This document shows, piece by piece, positions 41,501-50,014 of a stretch of 64,000 nt of DNA. Below the pieces are notes generated by a model, which was not told the DNA's origin, searched no databases, and saw only the letters and a list, made by a program, of their open reading frames with translations. The stretch is taken from NCBI GenBank assembly GCA_004794785.1, contig SJOL01006425.1, forward strand, positions 1,566,664 to 1,630,663. The letters run 5' to 3'. Source of the DNA: Opisthorchis felineus. Its lineage: Eukaryota; Platyhelminthes; Trematoda; Opisthorchiida; Opisthorchiidae. Positions within the stretch are counted from its first letter, which is position 1; every line of letters starts with the position of its first letter. A program made the position numbers and the translations under genes.

Positions 41501-44500
41501 TATTTTGCATCCACAAGGGCCATGTAGTTTCTAGAAAGTTCAACGAATTATTTTACCTGCAGAACTATCTGCAAGTCCCGTCCATTGTAGGTGATTCACT
41601 TTTTTCCGCAATTCGCGTTATCTTATTACATTAGGCAACACATTCACAGTTGGTTGTGTTTGATGACCTTGAAGACTCGTTCACTTAAACAAATCACCCA
41701 TGTAGATACTTTGCAGAATAATTCACTATACATAGACATTCTACACTATGAAGTGGCAACCCTGAAAATGTCACAACTTTCGAAAAATTAATTCCATTGT
41801 GCGAATATTGAGCGGCTTCGTATTCGCTTGACTGTAGAAATCCTTGAAAAAACGTTGCTTAAGTCGACGTTGGATTATGACATCTTGTTTTGAATAAAAG
41901 TTTCCACATAAAGCCGTTACTGATTCCAGTTTCCACTTACTTTAGAGTCAACTTTAACATGGACACTAATGAAGACCAGGTAGTTCAAATAACGAACCTA
42001 TTGTCAAGATTTCTTTTGATTCGCGGCAGCAAGCGAGTATGGGGAAGTTAAATGTCCGGACAGGAGTGGGATTCCTGTTAAATTATACTTTGGAGACAAA
42101 TTAAGGCCGAAAGTATAGACAAGTTTATAAATTAATTGACTCACATACAACCTAGTCAGATGTGTGCCTAAAATTTTACTGAAGGGGTGAGTGAGTTGGT
42201 ACTTTGTCCAAAACCACCTTTGTCGTGTTCATTTGAATAGAGTAAAACGAGAGTTTCTCTGTTGGGTAAAAAGGTATGTTACTCAATCCCCTATTGTGAC
42301 AGGTGTTTGGCGGCTGAGCAATGTCAACAACCTAAACATACAACTGACAGCAGTGTGGCATATGCCTCCACTCCGTTGAGTTGTGCAATCGTTGTTTTTT
42401 TCACGTTGGCGTGGATGAACTGAGAACAGCAACAAATTGTGCAACTCACTGTCGATATAAATTTTGTTTAGGCACATGAGTGGATGAGGTTTTCAACCGA
42501 CCCAAACATATCGCTCTAGACTGGTCAAAAATGTTTCGCAGAGGCTATTCACTTGAAATGTTGTTACTTCAAATTGTGAGATTGAAATTTCGGCACCCTT
42601 CTTCGTCAATTACAGGTTCGGTGACTGATGAACAAATCAAAATTTTCCTCCAAGATGCATGTCACTTGGCAGGGCTACAATGTGCAAATCTATCCCGTGT
42701 TATCGCTGCTTCCCTTGGAGAATCGTTGCCTAGTACGAATTTTCGAAACTCGCCAGGTTACAAGCCCTTAGTGGTGTACAAATACGCAGAGTTTGGCAAC
42801 CTGAAACGATATTTTCGATCGGTCTACGACTGTTCGGCTTGCGTGATCAACGAACCGGTGAGTCCCATCATCCCCGGGATAGTTTAAGCGTTGTTGACAG
42901 TTCACTGTTCGCCTGAACGTCGTAATTCGCTAACAAGCGTCCATCGAATGAAAGAGATCCCAACTCTCCAAAAGTTGCGTCGACAAAAGTCCACCTGTCC
43001 ATTCCAGGGGGAATGACCGAAAGAATGCATCAGTATCATAGCGACTACGTTCTAGAAGAGGAGGCATTTACCGATCTCCTGTTTGATCATTTCGAGTTTT
43101 GAATAGAATGTCCCGTGCTTCATATGAAATGAGGAAAACTAAACGCAAGTTTGAATTATACTAAACTCAACACATTGTTGTTCAGGATAGAATTCGATCC
43201 TCTTATCGACGAGGCACGTACTTGTAGTCTCTAAAAACGGGGAATAGGTGGTACATTAATAATCGTTTTGCATTGAGTTGGCTTTATCATTTTCAGAAGT
43301 CCACAAGCACCAACAATTTGGTATTGCTATCCTTGCACGTCATTAGTCCAAACCTATTTACAACGTCGATTAAACGGTCTCTAACCATTAAGCTATGTTA
43401 GCATCATTGTATTTCATCGAAGTTCTCGAGCGAAACAGTGTTGGGAGGTGATCAACACAAATTCAACGTATGAGTTATCACTTGTTCTACAGCTACCATT
43501 CAAATATCTTGTTCTCCTTCTCGCCTCAAAAACAGTTCCGTTTCAGGGTTTAATACGAAGAGTACATGAGGGAAATCGGACATGTCTTACCGAAAATTCT
43601 GTTTGAATACCTTCTATTGATTTCTCATCAAAGAAATTTGAAGGCATGCTTTCGCAATTGTCAAAGCACCAAATATCGTAGAGCGGATAGACGAGAAAGA
43701 CCCTGGGATAAGATGAGAGCAGACAATATGTACGTGGCAAGTATGAGTAGGGCATATGATACGCAGTTAAACAGGTTTCAGTAAGATTGATTGTAGACAT
43801 CCTTGAAAAAGGCTTCCCACGGCAACCGAAACGTCGGATTATAACAACTTATTCCACCACGCTATATTTTGACTTTAAAAATTCCACATGGCGCTCAATC
43901 TTTTTAACAATCTTTGAGCCGAATTTGGCCCAGAACTCCTGAACTAACGATTTCATTCCCAGCCGGAAATGGCAGGGATATCAGTGTAAGTGGTGCATCC
44001 TTCAGGATGACTAGTCATTTACTGCTAAAGTACAGTACAGTACACCAGAAACGTTCAATAATACCAAACTCAAAAGAAATAGTGGAGCACTGGTGCACTG
44101 AATGGACTGTTCGTTTTCATGCAAATATAAGTACAAAACTTCGAGCACACAAAGAAGGTATTAGGGGTTTTTTGCATGCCCTTTTCTGCATCCGACAAAG
44201 AACACGTGTGAACGAATGTTTAGGTCAACTGTTAAAACAACCAAGTTTTGCCAATTTAACGACGTCCACGAACGAAAGTCCCCATAAATCAAAACCTAAG
44301 TTGGAAAGTGTATTTTTTGAAGCATTACTGTACAGGTGAAATTTTCCGAGAACATTCTGAGCTAGCGCGCACTTCTTTTGTTCACATTCCAGCGACTCAC
44401 CATGAACCAGCTGATAAAAATGGGATTTCAACTATTAAATGCCGTGAAATTTATGCACAAGCGCAAAATTATTCACAAGGATATCGCCGCCAGAAATTGC

Positions 44501-46592
44501 ATGTAAGTTATATAACTGGACTGGCCACTATCGTGAGGAAAATTCTGGTAACTGAGCTCATATGCTGGAATCAGAGCTCTGACCGAGCCTCTTAAAGTCA
44601 ATGGCAAATTGATGTTCCTTCAACTAATGTTCTGTGAACAGGCTGCCTGGAGATCCGGTCGCGAAGGTATTCATTTCGTTTGACATAAGTAGTGTGGGAC
44701 GACTGCAATTATCCCATTGCAATTGCACCGTACACGTGAACTCAGACTAAGCATTTAGCGTAATTGGCGTTCGAGTGATGGATGGATTGTGCCAGCTTCC
44801 GAGGACTACACCTGCCTGGGGAGCTTCAAATGGGTGATGGATTGCCTGCTGAGGGCTGTCCCTCGCTATTCGGATAATTTGTTTCTTTGTCACTGGGGAC
44901 GTGTTTTGCCTGCAGTCAGTTAAGTGGTTTGTAGAATTTCTACTCCATCGCCAGTTCAAACAGTATTTCTCCCGTTCTGTCTTTATCGTCAGCCTAAGAG
45001 CACTGGGTTGTATCTGAGGCTCTGAGCCAACCCAAGCCTGGAGATATATGGCCTTTTGAACGTACTAGTTCACATGTCTAGTGAGCACCGCCAGACTGCA
45101 CTGCTAGTTCAGCCGAGGTCATCTGGTGAGTTAGTTCTATTCAGGTTGACACTCGAGTCCATCTGCAGCAACGGCTAACCAAAATGAACGAACCAAGACA
45201 GGAAGAGGGCTGTCCGGAGGAGCATGATGGAAGTTTAAATATGTGGTTTTCTTCCAGTTATACGAACGCAAATTTACTGCGTTTAAGTCTGTGTTTAAAA
45301 GGTCTATCTTGCAGTCAAACAGGTTTTTCATGTACTTTAGTCTGTTTTGAGCTACCTACAAAATACATGGAAGGGTTTTCCCTTAGTAAGACACCTGAAA
45401 TTTTATGGAATGTAACGGTTATGTGATAGTTCCCGTGAAAAATGAAAATGCAGTTTCAGTGTTGAAGACACTTGGTCTCACCACATCAACAGTTGAAACG
45501 TTACCATACTTTAGATCATTGGGTCAACGGGTAAGTTCAACGAGTAAGTAGTTAACTACAGTGTGATTGGCTTGTAAATTCGATGGGATGAGCTGCATAC
45601 TTCTGGTGACCTCAATAAGTATGGAACAAGTGTGAGATGTTCTCGTCCTCTTGGCAGCTCTGCCATGCAGCTCGTGGGCAGTGCGACAGCTGAAGAATTT
45701 TGAGATTCCTTGAGTCAAGGCCAGAACAACTGAGATGTTACAAGTGGGCTCATATGACATATATCACCTCATTGAGTTTGTGCCTCAAACCCTTTATACC
45801 TGTAAATTCTTGCTACTGGTCCAGAGACGCGCCAGAATTAGTTCGGTATGATGCGACAATTTTCATTACCGACGCATCTTCACCCACTAATCCCAGGTTA
45901 GATGTAACTGAGCGTCAAATGTGAGGTATTCTGCTTTGCTTTTCAACCCTTCAAATTTTAAAGGTTGTACTTCCATCACTAGGGTCTTTTTTCGTCTTCA
46001 GGTTGGGAAGCGGTTTCCGCGTGACACTGACGGACAATGCACTCAGTCGTGATTTTTTCCCGGAAGATTACCATTGTTTGGGTGACAATACAAATCGACC
46101 AATCAAATGGCTTGCTGTTGAAGGTCTAACTGAGCGAAGGTATTCAATGGCATCGGACATCTGGGCATTCGGCGTCACAGTGTGGGAACTTATTACCAGA
46201 TGTCAGCAGCCATACGAGGAATTCGAAGCATCTGAAATGTGGCATCTTTTAGGAGCAGGCTACCGAATGGTCCAACCTGACAACTGTCCTGATGAGCTGT
46301 AAGTTATTCATAAGTAACCTGACTTAACTCATAACATTTAGGGCTGCGAGTGATACTCCAGTTGACTGAAGTCGTTTTGAGTATGTTTATTATGAAAATT
46401 GTGCCATTTGATGAGGTATCTTTTGATTGCTCTTTGCTTTGCACAAAACCTCGAAAAGCACATTGTTATCTATTTTCCAGGTGGAAAATCATTATGGCCT
46501 GTTGGAGAACGGATCCGTCTGCTCGACCTAGTACCAGTGACCTTTCAGCTGAGTTGACACGCTTTCGGCAAACCCTGAATATTTACCTGTGA
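14026..46592 (+). CDS. RYK: RYK/Derailed-type Wnt receptor pseudokinase (whole gene, nine exons, 5' end missing)
   Basis: RYK proteins are single-pass membrane receptors that bind Wnt through an extracellular WIF domain and carry an inactive tyrosine-kinase-like domain; they act in axon guidance and cell polarity. Nine + strand exons splice in consistent phase into 748 residues plus stop. The approximate layout is WIF 1-175, transmembrane helix 234-256, basic linker 257-445 and pseudokinase 450-748. Kinase landmarks are a glycine loop GTYG (461-464), lysine in FVKSV (K492), HKDIAARNC (604-612), DNA in place of DFG (624-626), and C-terminus NIYL. The DNA motif, followed by ALSRD and later DYHCLGDN, separates RYK from other receptor kinases. 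The signal-peptide exon was not found; it lies in or before 1-14 kb. Exon 1 and exon 2 are less certain than the kinase exons. No poly(A) signal is obvious just after the stop. Confidence 0.9.
14865..15430. repeat. Hammerhead repeat, second inverted pair
   Basis: A minus-oriented copy to about 15090 is followed by a + oriented copy from about 15100. The left core has an intact helix II and GAAACCGGTC but TTGACGA in place of CTGATGA. The right core is more decayed (TTGATGG and GCAAAA). The right copy extends into the full 308-bp unit. It sits 400 bp downstream of the RYK WIF exon. Confidence 0.8.
15885..16215 (+). repeat. SINE family B, longest copy
   Basis: Contains CTCGTGGCCGAATGGTTAAG, a good match to the D-arm/box A of a tRNA-Ser or tRNA-Leu type gene, then a GAGATCTCGGG region, a decayed box B, and the shared 3' body ending near CATTGATTGGCTTCACTTAC. 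The 5' part (GTAAAACTTCCATGTGAG to ATATTCTGTCTAAGTGTG) is shared with 240-425. Confidence 0.7.
16216..19649. other. RYK intron 1, no coding signal
   Basis: Contains the G16 run and several short frames without splice support. The whole intron (14466-24471) is 10.0 kb. Confidence 0.5.
18134..18149 (+). repeat. G16 homopolymer
   Basis: Sixteen consecutive G within a RYK intron. The Gly-rich frames across it are artefacts. Confidence 0.97.
19650..19978. repeat. Hammerhead repeat, third inverted pair
   Basis: A minus-oriented part without its core (19650-19815) runs into a + oriented part carrying the near-intact ribozyme. The same head-to-head order is seen as in the pairs at 8.6 and 14.9 kb, but the break point differs. 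Confidence 0.75.
19882..19940 (+). ncRNA. Hammerhead ribozyme, near-intact + strand copy
   Basis: CTGATGA (19896-19902), a helix II hairpin CCC/GGG with altered closing bases (TA in place of GC), GAAA (19917-19920) and GTC (19924-19926). The loss of the G-C closing pair of helix II is the only core defect seen. It lies in a RYK intron and would be transcribed in the sense direction with the gene. Confidence 0.65.
21065..21275 (-). repeat. Hammerhead repeat, truncated copy
   Basis: Well preserved from ACTCATATGCATACC to CTACTCATAGG, ending just before the ribozyme. Three fragments in the window stop at this same point. Confidence 0.75.
21276..23872. other. RYK intron 1, no coding signal
   Basis: Includes open stretches without ATG at about 22640-22890 and 23520-23690. 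They do not fit RYK phase or similarity. Confidence 0.45.
23873..24056 (+). repeat. SINE family A, full copy with ATT tail
   Basis: The head is tRNA-like: box A-like ATAGCTCACTGGTCAAGG and box B-like GTGGTTCGAATCC. The body includes CTTCCTTCGGGTGGCACGGC and the 3' end is AAAAGGTGTTACAATTGAA followed by an ATT repeat. The structure is that of a tRNA-derived SINE with a microsatellite tail. It lies in the RYK intron before exon 24472. Confidence 0.8.
24472..24712 (+). CDS. RYK: RYK exon: end of WIF domain and extracellular stalk
   Basis: The exon is inferred. It begins after an AAG acceptor and ends at a GTTAGT donor, and its phases (2 in, 0 out) fit both neighbours. The first residues, [15 protein letters not shown], correspond to the final strands of the WIF domain (vertebrate 'SEVMILMQLNLTV'). 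About 60 residues of stalk follow, with a possible N-glycosylation site in VENITE, before the transmembrane exon. The acceptor is weak and the stalk shows no family similarity, so the 3' boundary could differ. Confidence 0.55.
24713..26523. other. RYK intron 2
   Basis: 1.8 kb, no repeat or coding block recognised. A small duplicated motif (CATGGACTC..GACAA) lies near 25950. Confidence 0.5.
26524..27143 (+). CDS. RYK: RYK exon: transmembrane helix and long basic cytoplasmic linker
   Basis: The exon follows a TTTTAG acceptor and ends at a CG|GTAGGT donor. An in-frame TAG sits exactly at the acceptor, which fixes the frame. Six residues precede a hydrophobic stretch, [20 protein letters not shown], followed by HFIRH, a stop-transfer pattern for a type I membrane protein. 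The cytoplasmic part is about 180 residues and contains RRRRKRR (product residues 368-374) within a wider Arg/Lys/His-rich block, plus Ser-rich segments. Vertebrate RYK has a shorter linker here. Assignment to RYK rests on position, topology and splice phase, not on sequence similarity. Confidence 0.7.
27430..27499 (+). repeat. 70-bp direct repeat, copy 1
   Basis: GAGAAGAAGTATTTCGGTAC to CACTTCACTTTTG, matched at 29329-29398 with one difference. It lies 290 bp after the transmembrane exon of RYK. Confidence 0.85.
29329..29398 (+). repeat. 70-bp direct repeat, copy 2
   Basis: Same orientation as the copy 1.9 kb upstream. Flanks do not match, so this is not a longer recent duplication. Confidence 0.85.
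29558..29592 (+). repeat. (GAT)n microsatellite
   Basis: About 12 GAT units, preceded by GATTAT variants. Poly-Asp and poly-Ile frames here come from the repeat and are not genes. Confidence 0.95.
31036..31135 (-). repeat. SINE family A, 3' fragment
   Basis: Minus strand carries GCAGCTAGGCGCCAAAAGGG, then TGCTACAG and an ATT-containing tail, matching only the 3' part of the family. 5' truncation is usual for retroposed SINEs. Confidence 0.6.
34652..34731 (+). CDS. RYK: RYK exon: start of the pseudokinase domain
   Basis: This short exon ends at a GAAG|GTGAGT donor. It encodes [16 protein letters not shown], which lines up with the 'ISRERITLKDVLQEG' segment that opens the kinase domain in vertebrate RYK. 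Phase 1 at the end joins exon 38819 to make GTYG. The start at 34652 is chosen because phase 2 fits the preceding exon. A second acceptor, TTGCAG before 34681, would need an extra exon upstream. A long minus-strand reading frame covers the same place (34476-34931) and is treated as a shadow. Confidence 0.75.
34732..37760. other. RYK intron 4, proximal part
   Basis: Contains minus-strand frames at 35283-35492 (hydrophobic start) and 36633-37029 (two overlapping frames) with protein-like composition but no supported splice chain or family. Confidence 0.4.
37761..37892 (+). repeat. Dispersed repeat C, copy with 24-nt insertion
   Basis: GAAACCAAGAGCAGCACGTC to GAGCTTGCTAAACA. After TATATTCTCAC it carries about 24 extra bases that the copy at 47062 lacks. 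Confidence 0.8.
38030..38215 (-). repeat. SINE family A, full copy on the minus strand
   Basis: Read on the minus strand it matches the 23873 copy from the box B region (GTGGTTCGAACCC) through CTTCCTTCGGGTGGCA to GGGTGTTACAGATGAA and an ATT-rich tail. The reading frames found here on the minus strand are SINE sequence, not a gene. Confidence 0.8.
38645..38740 (-). repeat. Retroelement-end-like motif with hairpin
   Basis: Minus strand reads CCTGAAGAAGCACAATAGTG, then CTCC and a GCGAAATGTTGG box. The hairpin GCAC/GTGC between CTGAAGA and GCGAAA has the general layout of a decayed hammerhead at a retroelement end. It lies 80 bp before a RYK exon. Confidence 0.4.
38819..38923 (+). CDS. RYK: RYK exon: glycine-rich loop and VAIK-equivalent lysine
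   Basis: The exon lies between a CACTTTAG acceptor and a CAG|GTAACT donor. It encodes [10 protein letters not shown] and ends in QPVFVKSVS, matching 'GTFGRIFHGIL ... AFVKTV' of vertebrate RYK. The glycine loop keeps only GxYGxxxxG. The lysine in FVKSV is the counterpart of the ATP-binding lysine. The final G joins GT of the next exon. Confidence 0.9.
39400..39570 (-). repeat. Hammerhead repeat, decayed copy
   Basis: Minus strand core reads ATGATGA, a GCT/AGC helix II and GAAC in place of GAAA, so it is probably dead. It is within a RYK intron, antisense to the gene. Confidence 0.6.
40875..40896. repeat. (TA)n microsatellite
   Basis: About 11 TA units in a RYK intron. Confidence 0.95.
41833..41905 (+). 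repeat. Dispersed repeat E, copy 1
   Basis: GACTGTAGAAATCCTTGAAAAA followed by CGACGTTGGATTATGAC. The end resembles the CGAAACGTCGG boundary of Penelope-like and similar elements but has lost it. Confidence 0.45.
42616..42857 (+). CDS. RYK: RYK exon: kinase N-lobe (helix C to hinge)
   Basis: The exon lies between a TTACAG acceptor and a CCG|GTGAGT donor and contributes 80 full codons. [15 protein letters not shown] matches the helix C region of RYK, and [13 protein letters not shown] matches 'LPYMNWGNLKLFL' at the hinge and helix D. The part between them is longer and more polar than in vertebrates. Phase 0 at the end joins directly to [11 protein letters not shown]. Confidence 0.92.
43785..43870 (+). 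repeat. Dispersed repeat E, copy 2 (CCGAAACGTCGG end)
   Basis: GATTGTAGACATCCTTGAAAAA and then ACCGAAACGTCGGATTATAA. CGAAACGTC is the 3' half of a hammerhead core; the 5' half (CTTGAAA) is decayed. Such motifs end many flatworm Penelope-like elements. Confidence 0.5.
44393..44502 (+). CDS. RYK: RYK exon: helix E and catalytic loop (HKD)
   Basis: The exon lies between a CATTCCAG acceptor and a GTAAGT donor. It encodes [16 protein letters not shown] followed by [11 protein letters not shown], the RYK form of the tyrosine-kinase catalytic loop with HKD in place of HRD. The last two bases (AT) combine with G of the next exon to give Met. Confidence 0.97.
44503..46001. other. RYK intron 7
   Basis: 1.5 kb without recognisable repeats or coding blocks. 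The neighbouring intron 6 (42858-44392) is similar, apart from repeat E copy 2. Confidence 0.5.
46002..46298 (+). CDS. RYK: RYK exon: activation segment and kinase C-lobe
   Basis: The exon lies between a GTCTTCAG acceptor and a CT|GTAAGT donor and contributes 98 full codons. It carries [44 protein letters not shown] and [10 protein letters not shown], all in the RYK order. DNA replaces the DFG magnesium-binding motif, so catalysis is not expected. This is the most similar part of the gene to vertebrate RYK. Confidence 0.98.
46481..46592 (+). CDS. RYK: RYK last coding exon
   Basis: The exon starts after a TATTTTCCAG acceptor and ends with TGA. It encodes [20 protein letters not shown] and a final helix ending NIYL, matching 'MACCWALDPEERPKFQQL ... 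AYV' at the RYK C-terminus. The free C-terminal hydrophobic residue is in the position of the PDZ-binding end of vertebrate RYK. The intron before it is 182 nt, the shortest in the gene. Confidence 0.95.
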
Positions 46593-47061
46593 TGATACTC
46601 CAGGTAAAAATTGCCACTAATGTTCACGTAAAATTTGATCTCCGTGATTTTATTTGAGATTTTTGGTCGGAAATCCAAAAAGGAGTATTCTAAATCATAG
46701 AAGATGATGTACACGTGGCCAAAAAAAATCAGGAATCTGAAACTACATTCTCTATTTCTGTGGCTTCAGATAGGTGGAATGAGGCTACATATTTAGGACT
46801 CTGTCGATCCTGCAGGTTGCCATAACCCTTTGTTTACGCGCCCAGTAGGAAATGTGTTTGGGTGTGTCACAACTTGGTTTCATTTAGTGTTTGCCAAAGT
46901 CTTAGTTTTATCTGTCTTATCTTTCGCGCGGTTGATCCTGATTGCAGGCCATTGCACACCAACTTAGACGCAGTAATTTCTATTTACTGGTAAAATTTAT
47001 AGTAGCACGGATAGAAAGCAGTTACACGTTGACTGGCTGCGCGCAAACAAGGTGTACTGAT

Positions 47062-47168
47062 GAAACTGAGAGCAGCACGTCAGCCTTTCCAAAGCACACC
47101 TAACAGGTCTTGAGAGTGTCTATATTCTCACGACCTGAAAGCCTGTTGATACATTGAGCTTGCTAAAC
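47062..47168 (+). repeat. Dispersed repeat C, shorter copy
   Basis: Same orientation and about 85% identity by eye to the 37761 copy, including CCAAAGCACACCTAACAGGT. It lies about 470 bp after the RYK stop codon. Confidence 0.8.
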
Positions 47169-47542
47169 AGCTGATAGGTTTTGTTTCCGCAACATCCTGC
47201 TAAGACGCACCAACCACACTTCAAACAGGTTTGCTTCCTTTCAGTTCGGTATTGCCCAACTGTCTTGCAAGGGCCTTTCGCGTCACTCGGCTGAAATAAA
47301 AGCACTGTAAGGCGCGTCGTCCAAAAAAGAGAAGAATATGCAGGTACTTATTGTCCCTGGATTATATATTACATTCGTCGTTGCCAGTAAAAGTAAACAA
47401 GGCTGAAACAGAGTTCTGTAAATTGGGTGATTGGTCGTTCATTTTTGCACGCATAGTTGATAAATGTGTCATATTAATGGCTTGGTCATGTGACATCAGC
47501 GGTTACTAATGGCGCAGTATTGTTCACAACGATGATGGTGAC

Positions 47543-47620
<78 letters not shown>
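47543..47620 (+). repeat. (GAT)n microsatellite, about 26 units
   Basis: Uninterrupted GAT repeat, preceded by an imperfect start at 47531. Confidence 0.98.
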
Positions 47621-49514
47621 CGGATCAGTGCAAAGTTAAGTAACGTTCCGAGGAAATTAATGGTTCCTGCAGTTGTCAATTTAGGTAGTCTACATTAAAG
47701 CCCTACTGTCTTTGTTAGGATATATGCAATGAAGAAATTTCGATGCTTACTGGAGCCGTAGCAAACGTTTGCTGAGTTTTGGTGCAGCGAAGCCTCGCCA
47801 TACCATCACAATTTTAAAATCGATGAAGTTAGGTACAGTGAAGAGCCGAAAGTTGTGGAAAAGCCTGTTAGAAACAAGCTTTGACAGTCTGTTGGCCAGT
47901 TGGATGAAGCTGATGGTAATGTCATAAGTCCACTGCCAAGCTGTACATTAGGATACAAATTCCAGTGGGCAAATATTGGGGACAGAACACCTATGGTCAG
48001 TACAAATGGTCTTTATGTGATAAACTCTGTGACAATTCTAGGTAAAAGATTTACTGAGTTGCCTTAACCACCACACTTCACAAACACAATTTGTGCTGCA
48101 TGAACAACAAATTTAAAAGAGCCGGTTGGCTTAGGTACTTTTGTGATATCTCTCCAATCAACAGTCGGTGAAATTACTTTCGAAGATAAGCCGCTTTTCT
48201 AGTGAATAGAGCTAACACAAGAGGGTAACGAGATGAACTTCAAAGCTGTGGCAGAATTCAGAATATCTCTGAACCGACTGAGAGTAAGTGACGAGGCAAC
48301 ATGGGGAAAATATAATAGCAAGAAGACGCTTATTCGTGGTGAGAGCAAACCGCTTACCAATACCAGGTTTGTAAGTTTGCCGTATTTTTGTGTTTTGGCT
48401 TCAAACAAGGAACCATAAATACCAAGTCACAAAAGCCACTAGCTTATTTTACGAAGTAAAGAGGGTGCTCGAGGGTTGGGATGACAGCCCTCGAGCATCA
48501 CTTTCATCAGCCCCCACATCAGTGTTCGACTGCCGTCCCCTAAAGTTGAGTAACGTGACGGCACCTGAGCTGTTATATTCCACTACAGTTGCATTCGGGT
48601 CTGTGAGCCTGCCGGCATAGACAATGCTCCTCCAAAAATGGCCAAGTAAGTGGCTTCGGTGACCAATGAACTAGGCTCTGAAAAATCCTCCTAAGCACAC
48701 AGATACTCACAAAACTTAGTTTCGTGCTGTTGCATACGCTCTCCTCTTTTTTCCTCATTTAGTTTCTTTATGGATTGCTTAAGTGACACGACTCAAGGGT
48801 GTGATGCAGAGCACGACTGTTCATATGACTTGTGAGGGGCATGAGAGCAAACGGACATTTAGGGTGTAGACGTGCAAAACAAAATCATTCTCCCTGAGGC
48901 AAAGTTATGACCATATCGTTCGAGTACTGAAGTTATCAAAAATATATTTGATTATTACCGGAAGTCTCATGGGAAGCCGAGGGATTATCGCGATTCGACG
49001 AGGTGGGGCTTTTCATGAACCACTTGCAGCGTTCACGATAAACATAGAAAGGCTTGTCAGTAAAAAACTTCTGAGTTGTTTGCACAAACGTTTGAAAATA
49101 AAAGGGAATAGAACAGTCCATGGAAAAGTAATATCGTTACACGTGTCAAACTCCCCTCTTTCTGCTCAAAAATCTAAAATCGATATGGTAGGGTGTTTAT
49201 GTAGATGCTCCGTTTGACTGAAAAAGTTAGACGAACTACTCGTATACCTCACTAAGAACGTTTCACAATTTAATTTTACGAATCACATCCAACTGACCAA
49301 AAGTGACTGATTGTTATTTAGTTAAATTCAGTAAGCAGACTGAGGCATTTTTTGTGGTAAAACATCCTGATGGATGCTATTTTTGCACTTCCCTGTTTTT
49401 TGCGGGGTCTGCAGATGACGTCAGTAAACGGTTGCGGATTTTTTCATGAAATCATTGCCATTTCAGTTTTGTTTACATGCTCTGTGTCGTCTGACAGCGA
49501 GACTAGGGTATGTT
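47621..49514. other. Downstream of RYK, no convincing gene
   Basis: A short splice-bounded frame ends at 48281 (AGA|GTAAGT; MNFKAVAEFRISLNRLR) but has no partner. Nothing else is supported. Confidence 0.4.
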
Positions 49515-49830
49515 GTCATCTGGACGTAACACGCTACTCATTAGGTTGCTGAAAACTCTTCGACAGCCAATAACCGGTTTCGCCCTACGTCTTCGGCTTT
49601 ATCAAATAAGCACATTCCCTCGACTTTTTGTTCAACTTGAGCCCAAACTGCACGAAATTCCCCCAAAATACACTCATTTGCAAACTGATTTGGTTTTGAC
49701 TGATACGTGGGGCAGCCTCGTGCAGCACATTCAGTTGAAGAAGATCATCATAAACGAGAATTTCGGCCGGATTCAGTTGATTCCCCCATCAAGACCAATC
49801 TGGTGTGTAAATGAGCTTATCTGGCGTAAT
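49515..49830. repeat. Hammerhead repeat, fourth inverted pair
   Basis: A minus-oriented copy with core TTGATAA and GAAACCGGT is followed near 49705 by a short + oriented part (GCAGCACATTCAGTTGAAG onward). The helix II hairpin of the left core is lengthened. Confidence 0.7.
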
Positions 49831-49982
49831 AAGTTGTTAATTTAAGGACTGGGATTACAGTTAAACTGGCTTGAGATGTCATTTACCCTTAGGGACGATC
49901 TCGTGTATTCTGCTACCTTACTTGGTGCATAGTTCCTTCTGTTTTCTCGGTTATTTCGATGATAATCAAATAGACAAATAGA

Positions 49983-50014
49983 CTCTAATTTGTGAAACTT
50001 TTCACAAATTAGAG
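49983..50014. repeat. Near-perfect palindrome, 15-bp arms
   Basis: CTCTAATTTGTGAAA, two bases, then its exact reverse complement. It could be a cruciform or a fused pair of small repeats. Confidence 0.95.

Larger units (their letters stand above)
38924..42615. other. RYK intron 5
   Basis: Apart from a decayed ribozyme repeat, a (TA)n run and repeat E, nothing coding is seen. Confidence 0.5.
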
